A DNA stretch of 64,000 bases from Acanthochromis polyacanthus (GCF_021347895.1 NC_067127.1:39318916-39382915); one strand, 5' to 3'. Positions 46,675 to 58,645 are shown, counted from the first letter of the stretch. The notes: generated from the letters alone by a model not told the origin. Translations and numbers: made by a program.

Positions 46675-47994
46675 AAATAAAAATCTTACGGCAAGTGCGT
46701 CAGCTGCACAGCCTTGTCCTCGTTAGTTTTGTCCATTTGCACCAATTCCTCCTTCTCTTTGTATCTTCTCCTCAGAGAATTTCATTTTGTGATTTGTTCA
46801 GCCATTGCAATTTTGTCCAATCACCGCAACTTTCCCGCAATTTTGGCCCGCCTCCCGTGAGTTCCACCAATCATAGCAGCTCCCAGCGCAAACGTAATGC
46901 ACGTATGTCACCGAATTCACTTCCTGTTTATGGTTTGAAGATGCAGACGTGCGATACTAATGTCTCTCATTTACCAATAAAAATTACTGCTGAAGACCGT
47001 GATAAACAATTAATTCACTGATGTTCTTCACCAAAGCGGAGCTAAACTGTTTTACAACCGTGCAATATTGTGGTGGAATACAAAAAAGAAAAAAAACAAT
47101 CGATTTCACTTTTTAAAAAAATAAATAAATCACGAAACATATCAGAACGGCTGAAATGAGCGGACAACAGACCAGACAAATCACCATGATGGAAACTGTT
47201 GCATCCAGATCCATTAGAGCCCTGAAAGAATGAGGTAAATTAGATTAATTACTCCACCAAAGAGTGGAGAGAAATGTCCATGTCGTCCGGAGGGTCGACC
47301 ACCACCTGAGCGGGACCCTACCACGGGCAACACGCTTTGTGGTTGGACAACTGGGGCAGACGGGGCGTCTCGGTCTCGCCGCTGAGAGCCACGGCGGAGT
47401 TATGTGACGATCAGCGTGTGTGAATCATTTCCTTGTTACCCACATCACTCAAAACGGACTCGGGGATTTGAATGTAGTTTTCAGGGTCGCTCAGAAATGA
47501 CACAAGGACCAAATGATTAGACTTCGGCAGTGATACGGCTTAAAGTTTGGATCCACGTATAGGTTGTGGGAGAGCAATCTGCGGACAGATGAGCGCCAAT
47601 CCGCGATCCCGCAGGCCGCGGTCGCTCTCAGAATACTGAGTTGAAGTGGCATCATCCAGGGAGAGCATGTCAAGTTAGCATTGCAGCAGCTAAGTCAGCT
47701 ATGTGCTCAGTGCGCACGCGGAGGATTTCAGCTCTCTAACGACCAATGAATGCATTGCTATGACGTCGACGTGAGCGACTGACGAACGTTCCGGTATAAA
47801 ATTTTGCAAGCAAGATATGTTCTATTTTATTGATGTTTATTTTTTGATCAAAATGAAACAGCTCATTGTCTAAAAGAAGAAAAATAATGCCTCGTTTTAA
47901 AAAATAATACCTTTTGCCTAAATTTAAAACGTTTTAAGGCCATTAAATTTTGTGTTTTTGATTTATCACTTTTTAAAACCTCGCAGACACCCTG
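46041..47994. mobile_element. hAT-type element in ZNF unit copy 3
   Basis: Begins CAGGGTTTATACACC and ends, in reverse, CAGGGTGTCTGCGAGG, with hAT-type CAGGGT termini. Unit copy 2 has the uninterrupted site at about 24345 ('aaattttttaaccatttta'). The flanks are T-rich, so the 8-bp duplication is blurred by slippage. A GA microsatellite lies at 46641-46676. No transposase is recognisable, so non-autonomous. Confidence 0.75.
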
Positions 47995-48199
47995 TTTTAA
48001 TCATTTTATACTTTGTACTTCATGGTTTTAAAATTATTTAAAGTGCATAAAGTGCTTTTAAAGTGCAATCCTTTCCAGATCCAATAAATAAATAAAGGGC
48101 ATCGTAAAAACCCACCATTACAAACAGGATGAATTCACTGGTCTTAGCTGGAACCCTCTAATTAGCACCAATTAGCCTGCAATCTTATTTTCAACTGAA

Positions 48200-48584
48200 C
48201 AATTACAAAACACAAGAAAATTATTGGTAAACAGACAAAGTTCGCTCGTGCCTGACATCGATCTCCGTGGCTAATGCTAATGCTAACATACTGCAGTGGC
48301 ACACATCGGCAGCTTAAACAGTCTTTTAGAGTCTCCAGAATTCTGCTCTTACCGGCTGCAACCCGCATATTGGAGATGAAGGCAATCCTGCACAGTTTGT
48401 AGCAGATCTTGATGCTTTCCCAGCAGAAACTCGCGGCCACTTTGTTTGAACGCGGTCTTTCATTCTCAGTTCCTCCTCAGTGCTGCGTGTGTCCCCTTTT
48501 TTGCCGCCGGTGGCAAACCTGCAGCCGCAGATTGTTTCCGCCCCAGCTGAGTGTAGGAGCTGTGCGAAAATGCTTCTCCTTTGA
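48200..48584 (-). promoter_or_regulatory. Candidate promoter/first exon of ZNF copy 3
   Basis: Conserved with 24560-24945. On the minus strand a transcribed-looking block with a GTAAGAGC donor at about 48353. Two frames are open here (one starting MKDRVQTKWPRVSAGK at about 48474) but both are closed in copy 2, so coding status is doubtful. Confidence 0.35.
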
Positions 48585-48939
48585 GTTGACTCCCTGATTG
48601 AAAGCTTCTTTGAATGCTTCAAACAGTCATTCTCTAATATCAGCCCAGAAAAGCGGATCAAAGTGGGTTGTAAGTCAATCTGGAGCCGCTGATTTCCCCA
48701 AAGACATTTTCATTCCAGCTCTATCAATCTCTCCAAACACGTACTTTTAAAGTCAGTCTGAGGGATAAATGCTTTGACTTTTTAAGAAACAAAAGAAGAG
48801 GGGGACTAATTTTACTGTTCAAGGTAAGATGGGAAAAGTAAGAAGGCACTTCAGTGGTGCAAGAAGAGACTCAACTTTCTCATGACCACAGGACTGCATA
48901 AGAAAATATGGAGGATTCTCTAAGGACTATGAGTAACAT

Positions 48940-48953
48940 CCAGTAGGTGGCAG
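48940..48953 (+). promoter_or_regulatory. CTCF-like motif
   Basis: CCAGTAGGTGGCAG fits the CTCF core consensus. A second, oppositely directed relative (TGCAGTAGGTGGCGG in reverse) is at 49046-49060 inside the 3' UTR of the LINE. Sequence match only. Confidence 0.4.
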
Positions 48954-48988
48954 CAATACGCCAGTGATGCGTCTAATCTGCCTAATTC

Positions 48989-51177
48989 TTCTTCTTCTTC
49001 TTCTCTCTTTTTAAATGGCGGGTCGCAAACAACTTAAGGTGCATACCGCCACCTACTGCACAAGAGTGTGTATCATCATTCAGTCATTTCTATTTACCTA
49101 TTTATATCTTATTTAGTAACCCTGTGTCCCTCAGGAACACAAGTAGCGCCCTCCTCCCTTTCCTTATCTCTTCCCCCTCTCCTTCTGTTCCCAAAATTCC
49201 AACCAGGCTCCACTTCCTACCCGACTCCTTAACTTTCCTCTCCAACATTTCCCTTTCCACTGAAAATTTCCTACACTGCATCACCACATGTTCCACGGTT
49301 TCTTTAACTCTGCATGTTTCACATAGATCATCTCCTCGTTTCCCTAACAGATACATGATATTGTTGAGCCCAGTGTGTCCTACTCGTAAACGTGAGATGA
49401 CAATTTCTTCCCTCCTGCTCCTTTCTCCGTAGATATTAACTTTCACTGATTTTTGAATTTTATGAAATCCCCTACCCTTCTTATCTTCATCCCACTTTTT
49501 CTGCCATTTTTCCAGTCCTTTCCTTTTAATTATTGTTTCCCCTTCTCCTCTGCCTAATTGAATATGCAGTGCTATTTCTCCCTTAAGTGATGCTTTGGCT
49601 AATTTGTCTGCCATCTCATTCCCTTTCACCCCCTCATGTGCTGGTACCCAACAAAACTGTACATCCACACCACCCCGATGTAGTCTAAATAGGCTATGCT
49701 GTATTTCCATTAGAAGATCTTCTCTGTCTGAATTAGTTGTCTGTATACTTTGTAAAGCTGCTGCAGAGTCAGTGCACACCACCACCCGTTCTGGTCTGAC
49801 TTCCTCCACCCACTGCAAGCATATAATAATGGCCACCACCTCTGCTGTGTAAACTGATAACTGATTCGAAATTCTTTTAGATATACATATATTGAATTCT
49901 GGGATAAATATACCAACACCCACATATTCATGTTCATTTTTTGATCCATCTGTAAATATTTTAAGGTGGCTGTAATAATTTTGTCTCACATATGTATTTG
50001 CTTTTATCCCAGTTTCTGCCCTACACCATTCTCTTTTCTTTTCTAAAATGCTCATATCCACTTTTATTTCTGGGTACAACCATGGAGGAACATTACTTAT
50101 TGGATTAGCTATTGCAAAATCCAAATTCTCCATGTTGAGCTGTTTCACCTTATTATTTATCTCCCATCCAAATCCTCTCCTTTTAAATGTGGAATACTCC
50201 CAGCACTGTTCTAATGTATTAGTCACGGGGTTCTCACCCCCATACCCTTTTAATTTTACCCAGTAACTTAATGCAAATATATCTCTTCTTATTTCCAGTG
50301 GTACTTCTCCTGCCTCTATTATGACTGCATTAGTTGGTGTTGTTTTAATGAGTCCTGTACAGATTCTCAAAGCCCTATATTGTAACCTGTCTATTCTTTT
50401 GAGAGTAGTTACTGCTGCCGCTCCATATATTATACAACCATAATCTATGGCTGATCTCATCAGTGCTTTATATATGTCCAGTAATGCTTGTTTGTCTGCT
50501 CCCCAATTACACCCAGCAACAGCTCGTAAAAGGTTTATTGATTTTTTACATTTTGCTTCTAAATGCTGAATATGAGTTTTCCATGTATATTTATTGTCCA
50601 GCCATAGACCGAGGTACTTAAACTCAGACACTTTCTGCAGAGGTTGCCCATACAACGTTAGATTTATATTATTAATCTCCCTTTTATTTGTTATTATCAT
50701 GTAACAAGATTTACTGACTGAAAGTTTGAACCCCCACTCATATGACCACCTCTCCACCTCCTGAATCGCATTCATCACATTTTTGGTTACATGAGTCACA
50801 TTTCTGCTTCTCATCCATATAGCACCATCATCTGCATAGAGGGCTGAATTAATATTCCAGTTTAGATTTGAAAAAATATCATTAATCATGATATTAAACA
50901 ATAGTGGACTAATGACACTTCCCTGAGGAATACCATTTTCTACCTCAAGATCCTGAGACAGCGTTGTTCCTACTTTTACCTTAATTTTTCTGTCCGTTAA
51001 GAAATTTATTATCCAGTTATAAACTCTTCCACCAATACCCATTTGATAAAGTTTAATGAGCAGACCATCTCTCCACACTGAATCATATGCCTTCTCAATA
51101 TCAAAAAAACAATAATCATAACCTCTTTCATTTTTAAAGTCTTTTCAATCTCATTACTCACTCTAACTAAGGCATCC
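48989..51177 (-). mobile_element. I-clade non-LTR retrotransposon with perfect 13-bp target duplication
   Basis: ATCTGCCTAATTC occurs at 48976-48988 and 51178-51190. The 3' end is at the left, where a GAA-repeat tail (TTC run at 48989-49003 on the plus strand) abuts the duplication. The 5' end is truncated inside the reverse transcriptase. The exact duplication and long open frame suggest a recent insertion. It lies 137 bases upstream of the start codon of the plus-strand ZNF gene, in the opposite direction. Confidence 0.92.
49102..51078 (-). pseudogene. I-clade retrotransposon ORF2: reverse transcriptase and RNase H (5' truncated)
   Basis: 658 open codons. Reverse transcriptase motifs: PQGSVISPLLF at about residues 51-61 and YADD at 81-84. 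RNase H at about 373-495 keeps all four acidic residues (D377, E413, D437, D491) plus WVPAHEGVKGNE. A CCHC motif at 586-602 (C-x2-C-x7-H-x4-C) follows. RNase H plus this layout point to the I superfamily. A missing T in a T run near 51101 shifts the upstream frame (EKAYDS motif) relative to this reading. The endonuclease and most of the reverse transcriptase fingers domain are absent, so it cannot be autonomous. Confidence 0.9.
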
Positions 51178-51190
51178 ATCTGCCTAATTC

Positions 51191-51327
51191 AATGAGGAAG
51201 AAGAAAGTAACTCAGTGTTTCTGCCGGAACTTCACAGTGTGACACCCGGCGGATGTAAACAAAGAAGCATGAGCAGAGTTTGCTTCACTGCTGTGTGGAC
51301 TGAGCTATAAAACGGCTGTATTATAGT
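51191..51327 (+). promoter_or_regulatory. 5' flank/5' UTR of the plus-strand ZNF gene
   Basis: GC-richer stretch ('gccggaacttcacagtgtg', 'cacccggcggatgtaaac') directly before the ATG, of the kind that precedes related teleost ZNF genes. The LINE insertion ends at its left edge, so part of the original promoter now lies beyond 48975. Confidence 0.4.
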
Positions 51328-51532
51328 ATGAATGAGAAATATCAGAGCGATAAAGTAACGATGTGTTCAGTTGAGTATCTGAGAGAGTTGATCAGCGACA
51401 GACTAGCTGCTGCTGCTGGAGAAATATTCTCAGAGTTTGAAAAAACCATCGTCCAGTACCAGGAGGAGATCGATCGTCAGCGCAGACTGCTGGATGTCAT
51501 CTGGAAACCACACATCCCCTTACAACCCATAG
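51328..51532 (+). CDS. Teleost C2H2 zinc-finger protein, exon 1
   Basis: Encodes 68 residues plus one base of a split codon: MNEKYQSDKVT, then MCSVEYLRELISDRLAAAAG, EIFSEFEKTIVQYQEEIDRQ and RRLLDVIWKPHI. This coiled-coil-like N-terminal module is shared by many teleost ZNF genes. Either ATG (51328 or 51361) could start translation; the second begins the conserved block. The donor is AG, then GTGTGTATG at 51532/51533. The joined codon GAG continues exactly in exon 2 at 52408. The module probably mediates dimerisation or cofactor binding (inference). Confidence 0.85.
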
Positions 51533-52407
51533 GTGTGTATGTGTTTTGATGGTGAAGAATTCCACTTCTAGCATGTAGAACATCATGAAGTGTTCAGATG
51601 AACTGAGACACACTGTGAGGAAGAGAGAATGGGCTCATAATATGGAGTCTGTTAGTTGATGCTGTGTGGAGTTTTAAAAACGTGATCGTTGTGTTGATTG
51701 ACCCTGGAAGCAAGAACCAAAGTTTCCTCTTCAGAGGTGCTGGAAGTGTTTATCTGGACTACTCCACACTGACAGCAACTGCATTGTGTTATCAAACAGT
51801 TTAATAATAAAACTCTGACAGAGGACTCAGTCATTCCATCATTTCAGTCCAGAGACATAATTCCATGTATAGAGATCATTCATGATCTAAAGAAAGCGCA
51901 CGTACAGAGTTAGAGAGTATAGAAGTAATGTGTTCAACTGCATTCCACTATTAACATGTTGGGTTTCACTGATGAGTCAAATCAACAGTACAGTAACCAG
52001 CAGTAAAATAAGAATAACATTAAAATCCAAATGTCCTGACAGGTTTGAAGGCTGAAGAGGACAGCAGCTTTATTCAGACAGATTTTACTGGATCCCCATC
52101 AAACCTGTCTGTGTGGTGTGTAGAAAAGTACCCAGTGGTGTTTACCATTAGAACTTTGTGATCCTGTATCCACTGTGGAACAACGTGTTCATAGAAATGT
52201 TCAGTCATTTGGAGATGCTTGTATCATTCCTGCTGCTGTTTCATGGCTCAAAGATTTCTATTATAAACCATCATATTCTTTTTGCATCAAACATTCAACT
52301 GTTGAGCTGATTTTGTTGGAGACAGCCAGTCCTGAACAAAGTGACAGATGTGTGTTCTCTCATCATCACAGTAGTAACCATTATCTTTTGTCTCTTTGTC
52401 CCTCCAG

Positions 52408-53390
52408 AGCTCCCACAGTCTTATGTCTGTGAGAATGAGAAGACTGTTGTTGACCATCAGCCCCATGACCAGGAGAGAAACTCCATGGTGGACCATGAAG
52501 ACCCAGAGCCTCCACGGATTAAAGATCAGCAGGAGGAACTCTGCACCAGTCAGGACCAATCAAACCCAGAGATTTCTCAAATTAAAATGGAACAGGAAGA
52601 ATTGTGCACCAGTCTGGACCAATTAGACCCAGGGTTACCACAAATTAAAGTGGAACAGGATGAACTCTGCTCCAGTCAGGAGGAAGACTTAATAGGATTG
52701 AAACAGGAGACTGATACCTTTGAGGTGACTCCTGCTGATGAGGAAAGTGACCACAGTGAACCAAAACCAAACAGTGATCAGCTCCTGTTTCACATCTCTT
52801 GTGTAGCTGAGAGCCCAGATCAGGAAGGAAGCAAGGATGTAGACTCAGGATCAACTAGATGTATCGAGCAGAAACCAAGACATCAGAGTAACAACAGTCA
52901 CAGTAATGATGTAGACAATGCTCCAACATCAGCGAGACAGTGTGATAATGACAAGGCAAGAAAATGTACAACATGCGAGGTGTGTGGAAAAGCTTTTAGG
53001 CGTAAATCAAATTTAATTAGACATCACAGAACTCACACAGGTGAGAAGCCGTATTCTTGTGAAACCTGTGGAAAAAGCTTCAGTCAACGGCACTCTTTGA
53101 CTGACCACATGAGATGTCACACAGGTGAGAAACCATATGTTTGTCACATTTGTGGAAAAAGATTTTCTGGTTCATCAGCTCATTATAAGCACATGGCAGT
53201 TCACAAAATGGGAAAGCCATATTCTTGTGGAACCTGTGGAAAAAACTTCAGTCAACGGTCCTATTTGACTGTCCACTTAAGACGTCACACAGGTGAGAAG
53301 CCATATTCTTGTGGAACCTGTGGAAAAAGCTTCAACTGTCGTTATCGATTAAAAGCCCACATGAGAATCCACACAGCTGAGAAGTTGTGA
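52408..53390 (+). CDS. Teleost C2H2 zinc-finger protein, exon 2 (five fingers)
   Basis: Acceptor TTTGTCCCTCCAG at 52407. The exon encodes 326 residues plus the split Glu and stops at TGA 53388-53390, giving a 395-residue protein. An acidic region with three similar segments ([30 protein letters not shown] and a weaker first one) is followed by [15 protein letters not shown] and [13 protein letters not shown], typical of fish 'gastrula zinc finger'-like proteins. Five Cys2-His2 fingers with TGEKPY linkers follow (from about 52974). Specificity residues are RSNR, QHSD, an atypical third finger (Leu at helix position 4 replaced by His: SGSSAHYKH), QSYV, CYRA. Nuclear DNA-binding regulator; target unknown. 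Intact. Confidence 0.9.
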
Positions 53391-53879
53391 TCCTGAAACA
53401 TCTGTGAAAAATAAAAAAGAACTAAGCTTGAAACAACATGGAAGAATTGGTACAGATTAAAAGTAGATGTTTTAGATTTAAAGCAGCTCGAGTCTGTGCT
53501 TCAACAACAGTTGTGAGGAAGTATGTAAGCCATCCTTGATGATTAGACCAGATGGAGTCTGGACTGTGGTGGTGGTGGAGCAGGCAGAAGAACCAAACTG
53601 AATGTCTGGATGGATATGGTATTGGTACAGACTGCTACATTTCTGCTATCATGACATCCTTCATCAGCAGAACACTGATTGGAGATAATGTGAAGCTCTT
53701 TGGAACATTTTCACATCCTGCTGAGAGAACATGGCTGTTCAGGTGTGAACATACTGCTGGAATCCACTCAGCTTGAGCTCTGCTGTCTTTCTAGTAAAAG
53801 GAGGCAACGAGATACAGAGACATTGTGACAGTAGGACACAACAGAGTGTGTCACTGCAGCAGAGGAGATCTGGACGTGA

Positions 53880-53896
53880 AATAAAGTTGTAATAAA
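53880..53896 (+). terminator. Polyadenylation signals of the plus-strand ZNF gene
   Basis: Two AATAAA hexamers (53880-53885 and 53891-53896) lie about 490 bases after the stop codon, a plausible 3' UTR end. Confidence 0.5.
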
Positions 53897-53899
53897 ACG

Positions 53900-55480
53900 T
53901 CTACAGCTCCATGACTGCTTCATGAAATGTTTTGAATGTTTTCAAACAGATGAAAATTTACAAGTTGTTTCATAATTAATGTAACATTGAAGAGCCCCAG
54001 CAAGAATAACTCTGAGTCAGATATCAAAGACATAACCAACATTATTATGTTTTCAACCAACAGACATGTGGTTTTACTAGTAGTAGCTGATACACTCCTG
54101 CAAATGTCAAAACCAGAAATGTTAAAAACAGGTGAAGCTGTGCTGCAGTTTCTGCTGGTTACATAAAGGTCTTATGCTATTTATTTCTTCTGTTGTCACC
54201 ACATAGGTCATCTGTGTGATTTGTTAGTAGGATCTCATTGTGTCGTCATACAGCACATCGAACCCTTGTATTGTCTGAACGTCCTGAACACTCCTCCTGT
54301 CCTCAGGGTCAGAAATGACCTGCCTCCACTGAGCCTCTAAAATAGAGCAGCTTAATGGAGTTTTTAACCAAAAATCTATTTTACATGAAGAAACAACCTG
54401 TCATGCATCACACACTTTGTGAATGCCTGTTTTTGCTTCCTCAGAGGGTAGAAAGACTGTATTTAATCAGTGAACACCATTCGTTTTTATTCCATTGTTC
54501 ATGCTGTAACTGTTTTCTTTCTTTAAGTAGAGGTTTATTATCACTATTATTGCTGCTAAAGGTACTGCATAGGTGTAAACATTTCTTGTTTTGCAAGAGA
54601 TAATACTTCTATAGCCTAATAAAGTACCAGAAATGTGCAGAAATGAACTTGAAATGCATTTTTGAAGGGAAACAACAGTGTACTGTATACTGTACAATGG
54701 AATATAAAACTACAAAACTCAACTACCAGATACTAGTACTCTCTCATTTTTTGGGTCATTGCTCCCACCCGAAAGATGCATAACCTACATCAATCATAAG
54801 AATAGAAAAAATAACAGATTCAAGCAAAAATATTCCAACACATTAAGCTCTAATTAACAAATGGAGGACAGAATGCAACTGTATTTGTTTTACAGTCCTT
54901 CTTGTTACTCCTGGATGACTAAAAAAAATCTAATCTCTGACCTGCTGGGAACTGAAACCTGAAAACTGCCCTCATGGCTTCAGCAATATCAGATTAGTCC
55001 ATATTAATTTGAAAATCTGCAAATATGACAATCTCAACAGTCCAGAAGTAGCCAGGGTGTAGAATCTTGACCCCACTATGTATTATGCTAGTTATTTAGT
55101 GTTTTGTAACCTCGGTCACCTTTCCATGGGGGTCAATTTTCTATCTGACACCGGGTAAAAAATGACCTGAAGACAGTCTTTGTACCCTGGTGGTGTACAG
55201 CTTTGATGAAAATATAAACAAAAACAATGTTTCACTTTTTCTAATGTTGGGGTCACTTGAGGAAAAGTGATCAAATTTCAAGTTGAAAAAGGTCATTTAG
55301 GGGCCGTTCTATGCTATTAAACATGGTGGCCTGGTTCATTTTGACCCGAAGACAGCACGAAGGTTCAAACAACAGCAAATCAGTAAAAGTATTTTCCAGT
55401 TGAGTATGCTAAGAATTTACCTCAAGTTTAAATAATGAGTCCACAGTATTATTAGTTATTTAAAGAAATGCATGAGCAGA
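53900..55480. other. Intergenic, no supported gene
   Basis: Holds scattered fragments of the TTAA-type MITE family (for example 'ttttgacccgaagacagca' near 55330-55360). No exon signal. Confidence 0.45.
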
Positions 55481-57560
55481 ATTAGCAACAAAAATGACTA
55501 AAATGAGACACAAAATGAACATCTCATTTGGATCATTTTGTACATTTCAGTCTGTTTTTAGGGGAAAAAAAGTGTCATAAATCAGACTGTAAATGATCTA
55601 TGAAAAAAGCTCTCTGTAAAAAGCCTCAGAATGTAGAATAGAATAAATGTGGACAGTTTCATGACTGTAAGAGAAGATTTCTGGATCATTTTGTGTCTCA
55701 TTTGTGTCATTATGTGTTTAATTTTGGTAATTTTATGTGTTTGTCTGTTTCTATACATTTTGCATCTTTTCATGTTACTTTTTCTTTCATTTTGACCATT
55801 TTGTGGTTCATTTTGGTGACTTTGTGTGTTTTTGAGTTTGTTTTTGTTTTGACCATCAGGAACCATCAGAACTATTGGAAACCACCAAAAACCATCAAGA
55901 ATGGTCATTGCTGGTGGTTCCCGGTGGTCATTTTGTGTCTCATTGAGGTTCATTTCGATCGTTTTGTGTCAGACCTCGGTCAGTTGTTGTCTTTAGGGTT
56001 GTTTTGACTCGACAAGCTTTGTGTGTTAAACTGACTTTCTCAAGTGTTTCCATGTTTTTCTTCAGAATATGGAATGTGGTAACAGTTGTTAGTTCTTCTC
56101 TCTGACATCACAATGGACTTTTAAAAAATGCATTTACTGTCTTAGTACTTGTTCTCTGTGTAATGACAGTAAAGTTGGATCTAATCAAATCTATAAAATG
56201 ACCAAAATGAGACAAATGGACAAAATGTTTGTTTTTTTTTACCAAAAAGAGCGTTGAAGACAAAAATGAGCACACACCCCCCCCCCCAAAAAAACAAAAA
56301 AAACAAAAAAAAAACAAAGTGGAGCACAAAGTGTCCATAAAGAGATGTAAAATAACCAACATGAAGCACAAAGTTTTAACAACAATAAAGAAATGCAAAG
56401 TGAGACTGGAGTGGCAAAAATCAGACAAAAATGTCCAAGAATTTCACAAAACAACCATAAACAGGAGCAACATTAACAAAATGAGACAAAAAACGAGCAA
56501 AATCAGCCACAAAATTACAAAATGGACATAAAAAAAGACCAAAAGTGGCCACAATGGGACTAAAATTAAGCAAAAACGACAAAAATGACCAAAACCAGGC
56601 ACAAAAATTCGCAACAAAATGACAAAAATGAGACACAAAATGTACAAAATGAAAAAAACAATCTTAAACTGGTGCAAAATGACTAAAATGAGAGATAAAA
56701 TGAGCAAAACAGACCAAAAAAAGATGAGAAATGAAACAGAAATGGCTGATGAGTCACAGAATGGACAAACTGACATGAAATGACTAATATGAGCAACATG
56801 AACAATTTTAAACAAAAACAACCTGATAGACACATGAAATGAATCATAAAATGACCAAAATGGTACAAAAACAACATAGAGATGTAACATTACCTAAATT
56901 AGACACATAAATGACCAAAACTTGATGCAAAATAAACAAAATTACCACAAAAAACATGAAAAGATGCAACATGTTTAAAAACGGACCAAAAGATGTAAAC
57001 TGATCAAAATTAAACACATTCTGACACAAAATGACCAAAATTAGCCTCAAAATGACCAGATTGATCCAGAAATCTTTACTAACATTCATCACGGTCCAAA
57101 TTTATTCTATTCAACATTCTGAAGGAGGTTTGTTCATAGATCATTTACTGTCTGATTGATACATTTATTTTCTAAAGACATGCTGAAATGCACAAAATGA
57201 TCCAATAAGATGCAAAATGACCAAAATTGAACAAAACAACCTTAAAGTGATGGAAAATGACCAAAATGAGAGATAAATGAGCAATTCAGAGCAAAAATGA
57301 GATGAAAACTGAAACAGAAATGGCCACTGAGTCACAGAATGATGAAATAGACGTGAACTGACCAAAAGAACTAACAAGATGAACAATTTTAAACAGAAAT
57401 AAACTTAAAAACACACAAAATGACCAAAATGAACCACAAAATGGTCAAAATTGAGGCGCAAAATGACCAAAATGGAAGAAAAATAACATGAAAATATGCA
57501 AACTGTTTAAAACCAGACAGAAAGACGTAAACTGAACAAAACAAAACACATAATGACACA
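55480..57560. repeat. Degenerate AATGACCAAA-type array with inverted end
   Basis: Over 2 kb of short-period repeats (ACAAAATGACCAAAATGAG and variants), related to 7615-7980. The first part (about 55574-55860) runs in the opposite direction: 'gaatgtagaatagaataaat' mirrors 'atttattctattcaacattc' at 57616-57635. A C/A homopolymer patch sits at 56275-56318. Long hydrophobic readings on the minus strand are by-products. Confidence 0.8.
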
Positions 57561-58044
57561 AATGAGACACAAAATGATGCAGAAATCTTCTCTTCCAGTC
57601 ATGAAACTGTCCACATTTATTCTATTCAACATTCTGAGGGTTTTTACAGAGAGCTTTGTTTTGTTTACTGTCTGTGGACCTGGAAGGAGCAGCTTCATAT
57701 CTGGAAAAAAGATTCACAATCAACGGTTTGTTTAACAGAAGAGATCATCTTAGTTCAAAGTGGCACCAAATCCATGTCATGTTTGGGTCGTATGTTGGCC
57801 TTTAACTTTGAGCAGGTGTGTTATTATTTACAGTGTTTATGGTAGAATGTGGCCGTTTTAATGGCAGATCACATGGAAGTAACATGAGCCAGTTTGAAAT
57901 AGTGAGTTATGCAGAACAACATAAAGAAGAAATTCAAAGTTTTTAATCAGTAAATATGTTAGATTATATTTTGAATCTATTTTGTGTACTTGTTGATGAA
58001 AAACGTTTCATAAAAGAAACCTTAATAATGTTGCATTTTAATGT
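57561..58044. repeat. Duplicated segment, ZNF unit copy 4 flank
   Basis: Nearly identical to 7950-8434. No coding signal. Confidence 0.75.
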
Positions 58045-58048
58045 TTAA

Positions 58049-58530
58049 CCCTCCTGTTGTCCTCATTTACAGGCAAAAAAAAAAAACATTGTTTCCTTGT
58101 CTAAAAAAATAAAAATCAAAAAATTCAGTCAAAAAAATTCCCCAAATTTCTGAAAATTTGCAAAACCTTCAGGAAGAAAATTCCAGTAATTTCTTAAGTT
58201 TTCTTTTCAAAAACATCCCCCAATTGGAAAGAAAATTTGTTGTAAATATTTTCCAAAAAAATGAGTAAAAATTTTCCAAAAAATCCTAAAAATATCTAAA
58301 GAGATTACATATATTTCAGTAAAACGTCTAATATTTTCTTTAAGAACATTCACATAAAAATCAACCAAAATCCCTTCTTTAGAAATATTTTTAATTTTTC
58401 TTTATTTCCACCTAAAATGTTCAAAGATTTCCCAAAAATGTTGAAAACGTGGACATCAGAAGTTTCACTGTGAAAATCTATTTTTTTTCCCACATTTTCA
58501 AACTTTAAAACAACTCAATTTTGAAGAAAA
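58049..58530. mobile_element. TTAA-type MITE, copy in unit 4
   Basis: Starts CCCTCCTGTTGTCCTC after TTAA (58045-58048). Paralog of 8439-8920, but the right terminus has decayed into A-rich sequence. Confidence 0.65.
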
Positions 58531-58568
58531 AAAAAAACATTGAAAAAGCCACTATCTACAGACATATA

Positions 58569-58645
58569 CACCCTCTGTCAAATGTTTTAGGACACTTTCT
58601 TATTCAAATCAATTAGTACTGTCCTAAAACTTTTGACAGGGGGTG
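58569..58645. mobile_element. 77-bp palindromic Tc1/mariner-type MITE
   Basis: TA on both sides (58567-58568, 58646-58647). Arms CACCCTCTGTCAAATG and, in reverse, CACCCCCTGTCAAAAG continue as GTTTTAGGACA for 26-27 bases, leaving a loop of about 24 bases. The paralogous site in unit copy 2 (about 10798-10806, 'cacatatatgtgg') is empty. Confidence 0.85.

Noticed and set aside
46695..47021. 108-codon reading inside the copy 3 hAT element
   Set aside because: No transposase or other motif, and low-complexity Ser/Phe composition.
56108..57092. Long hydrophobic, membrane-like readings on the minus strand
   Set aside because: They are translations of the AATGACCAAA-type tandem repeat and have no family pattern.
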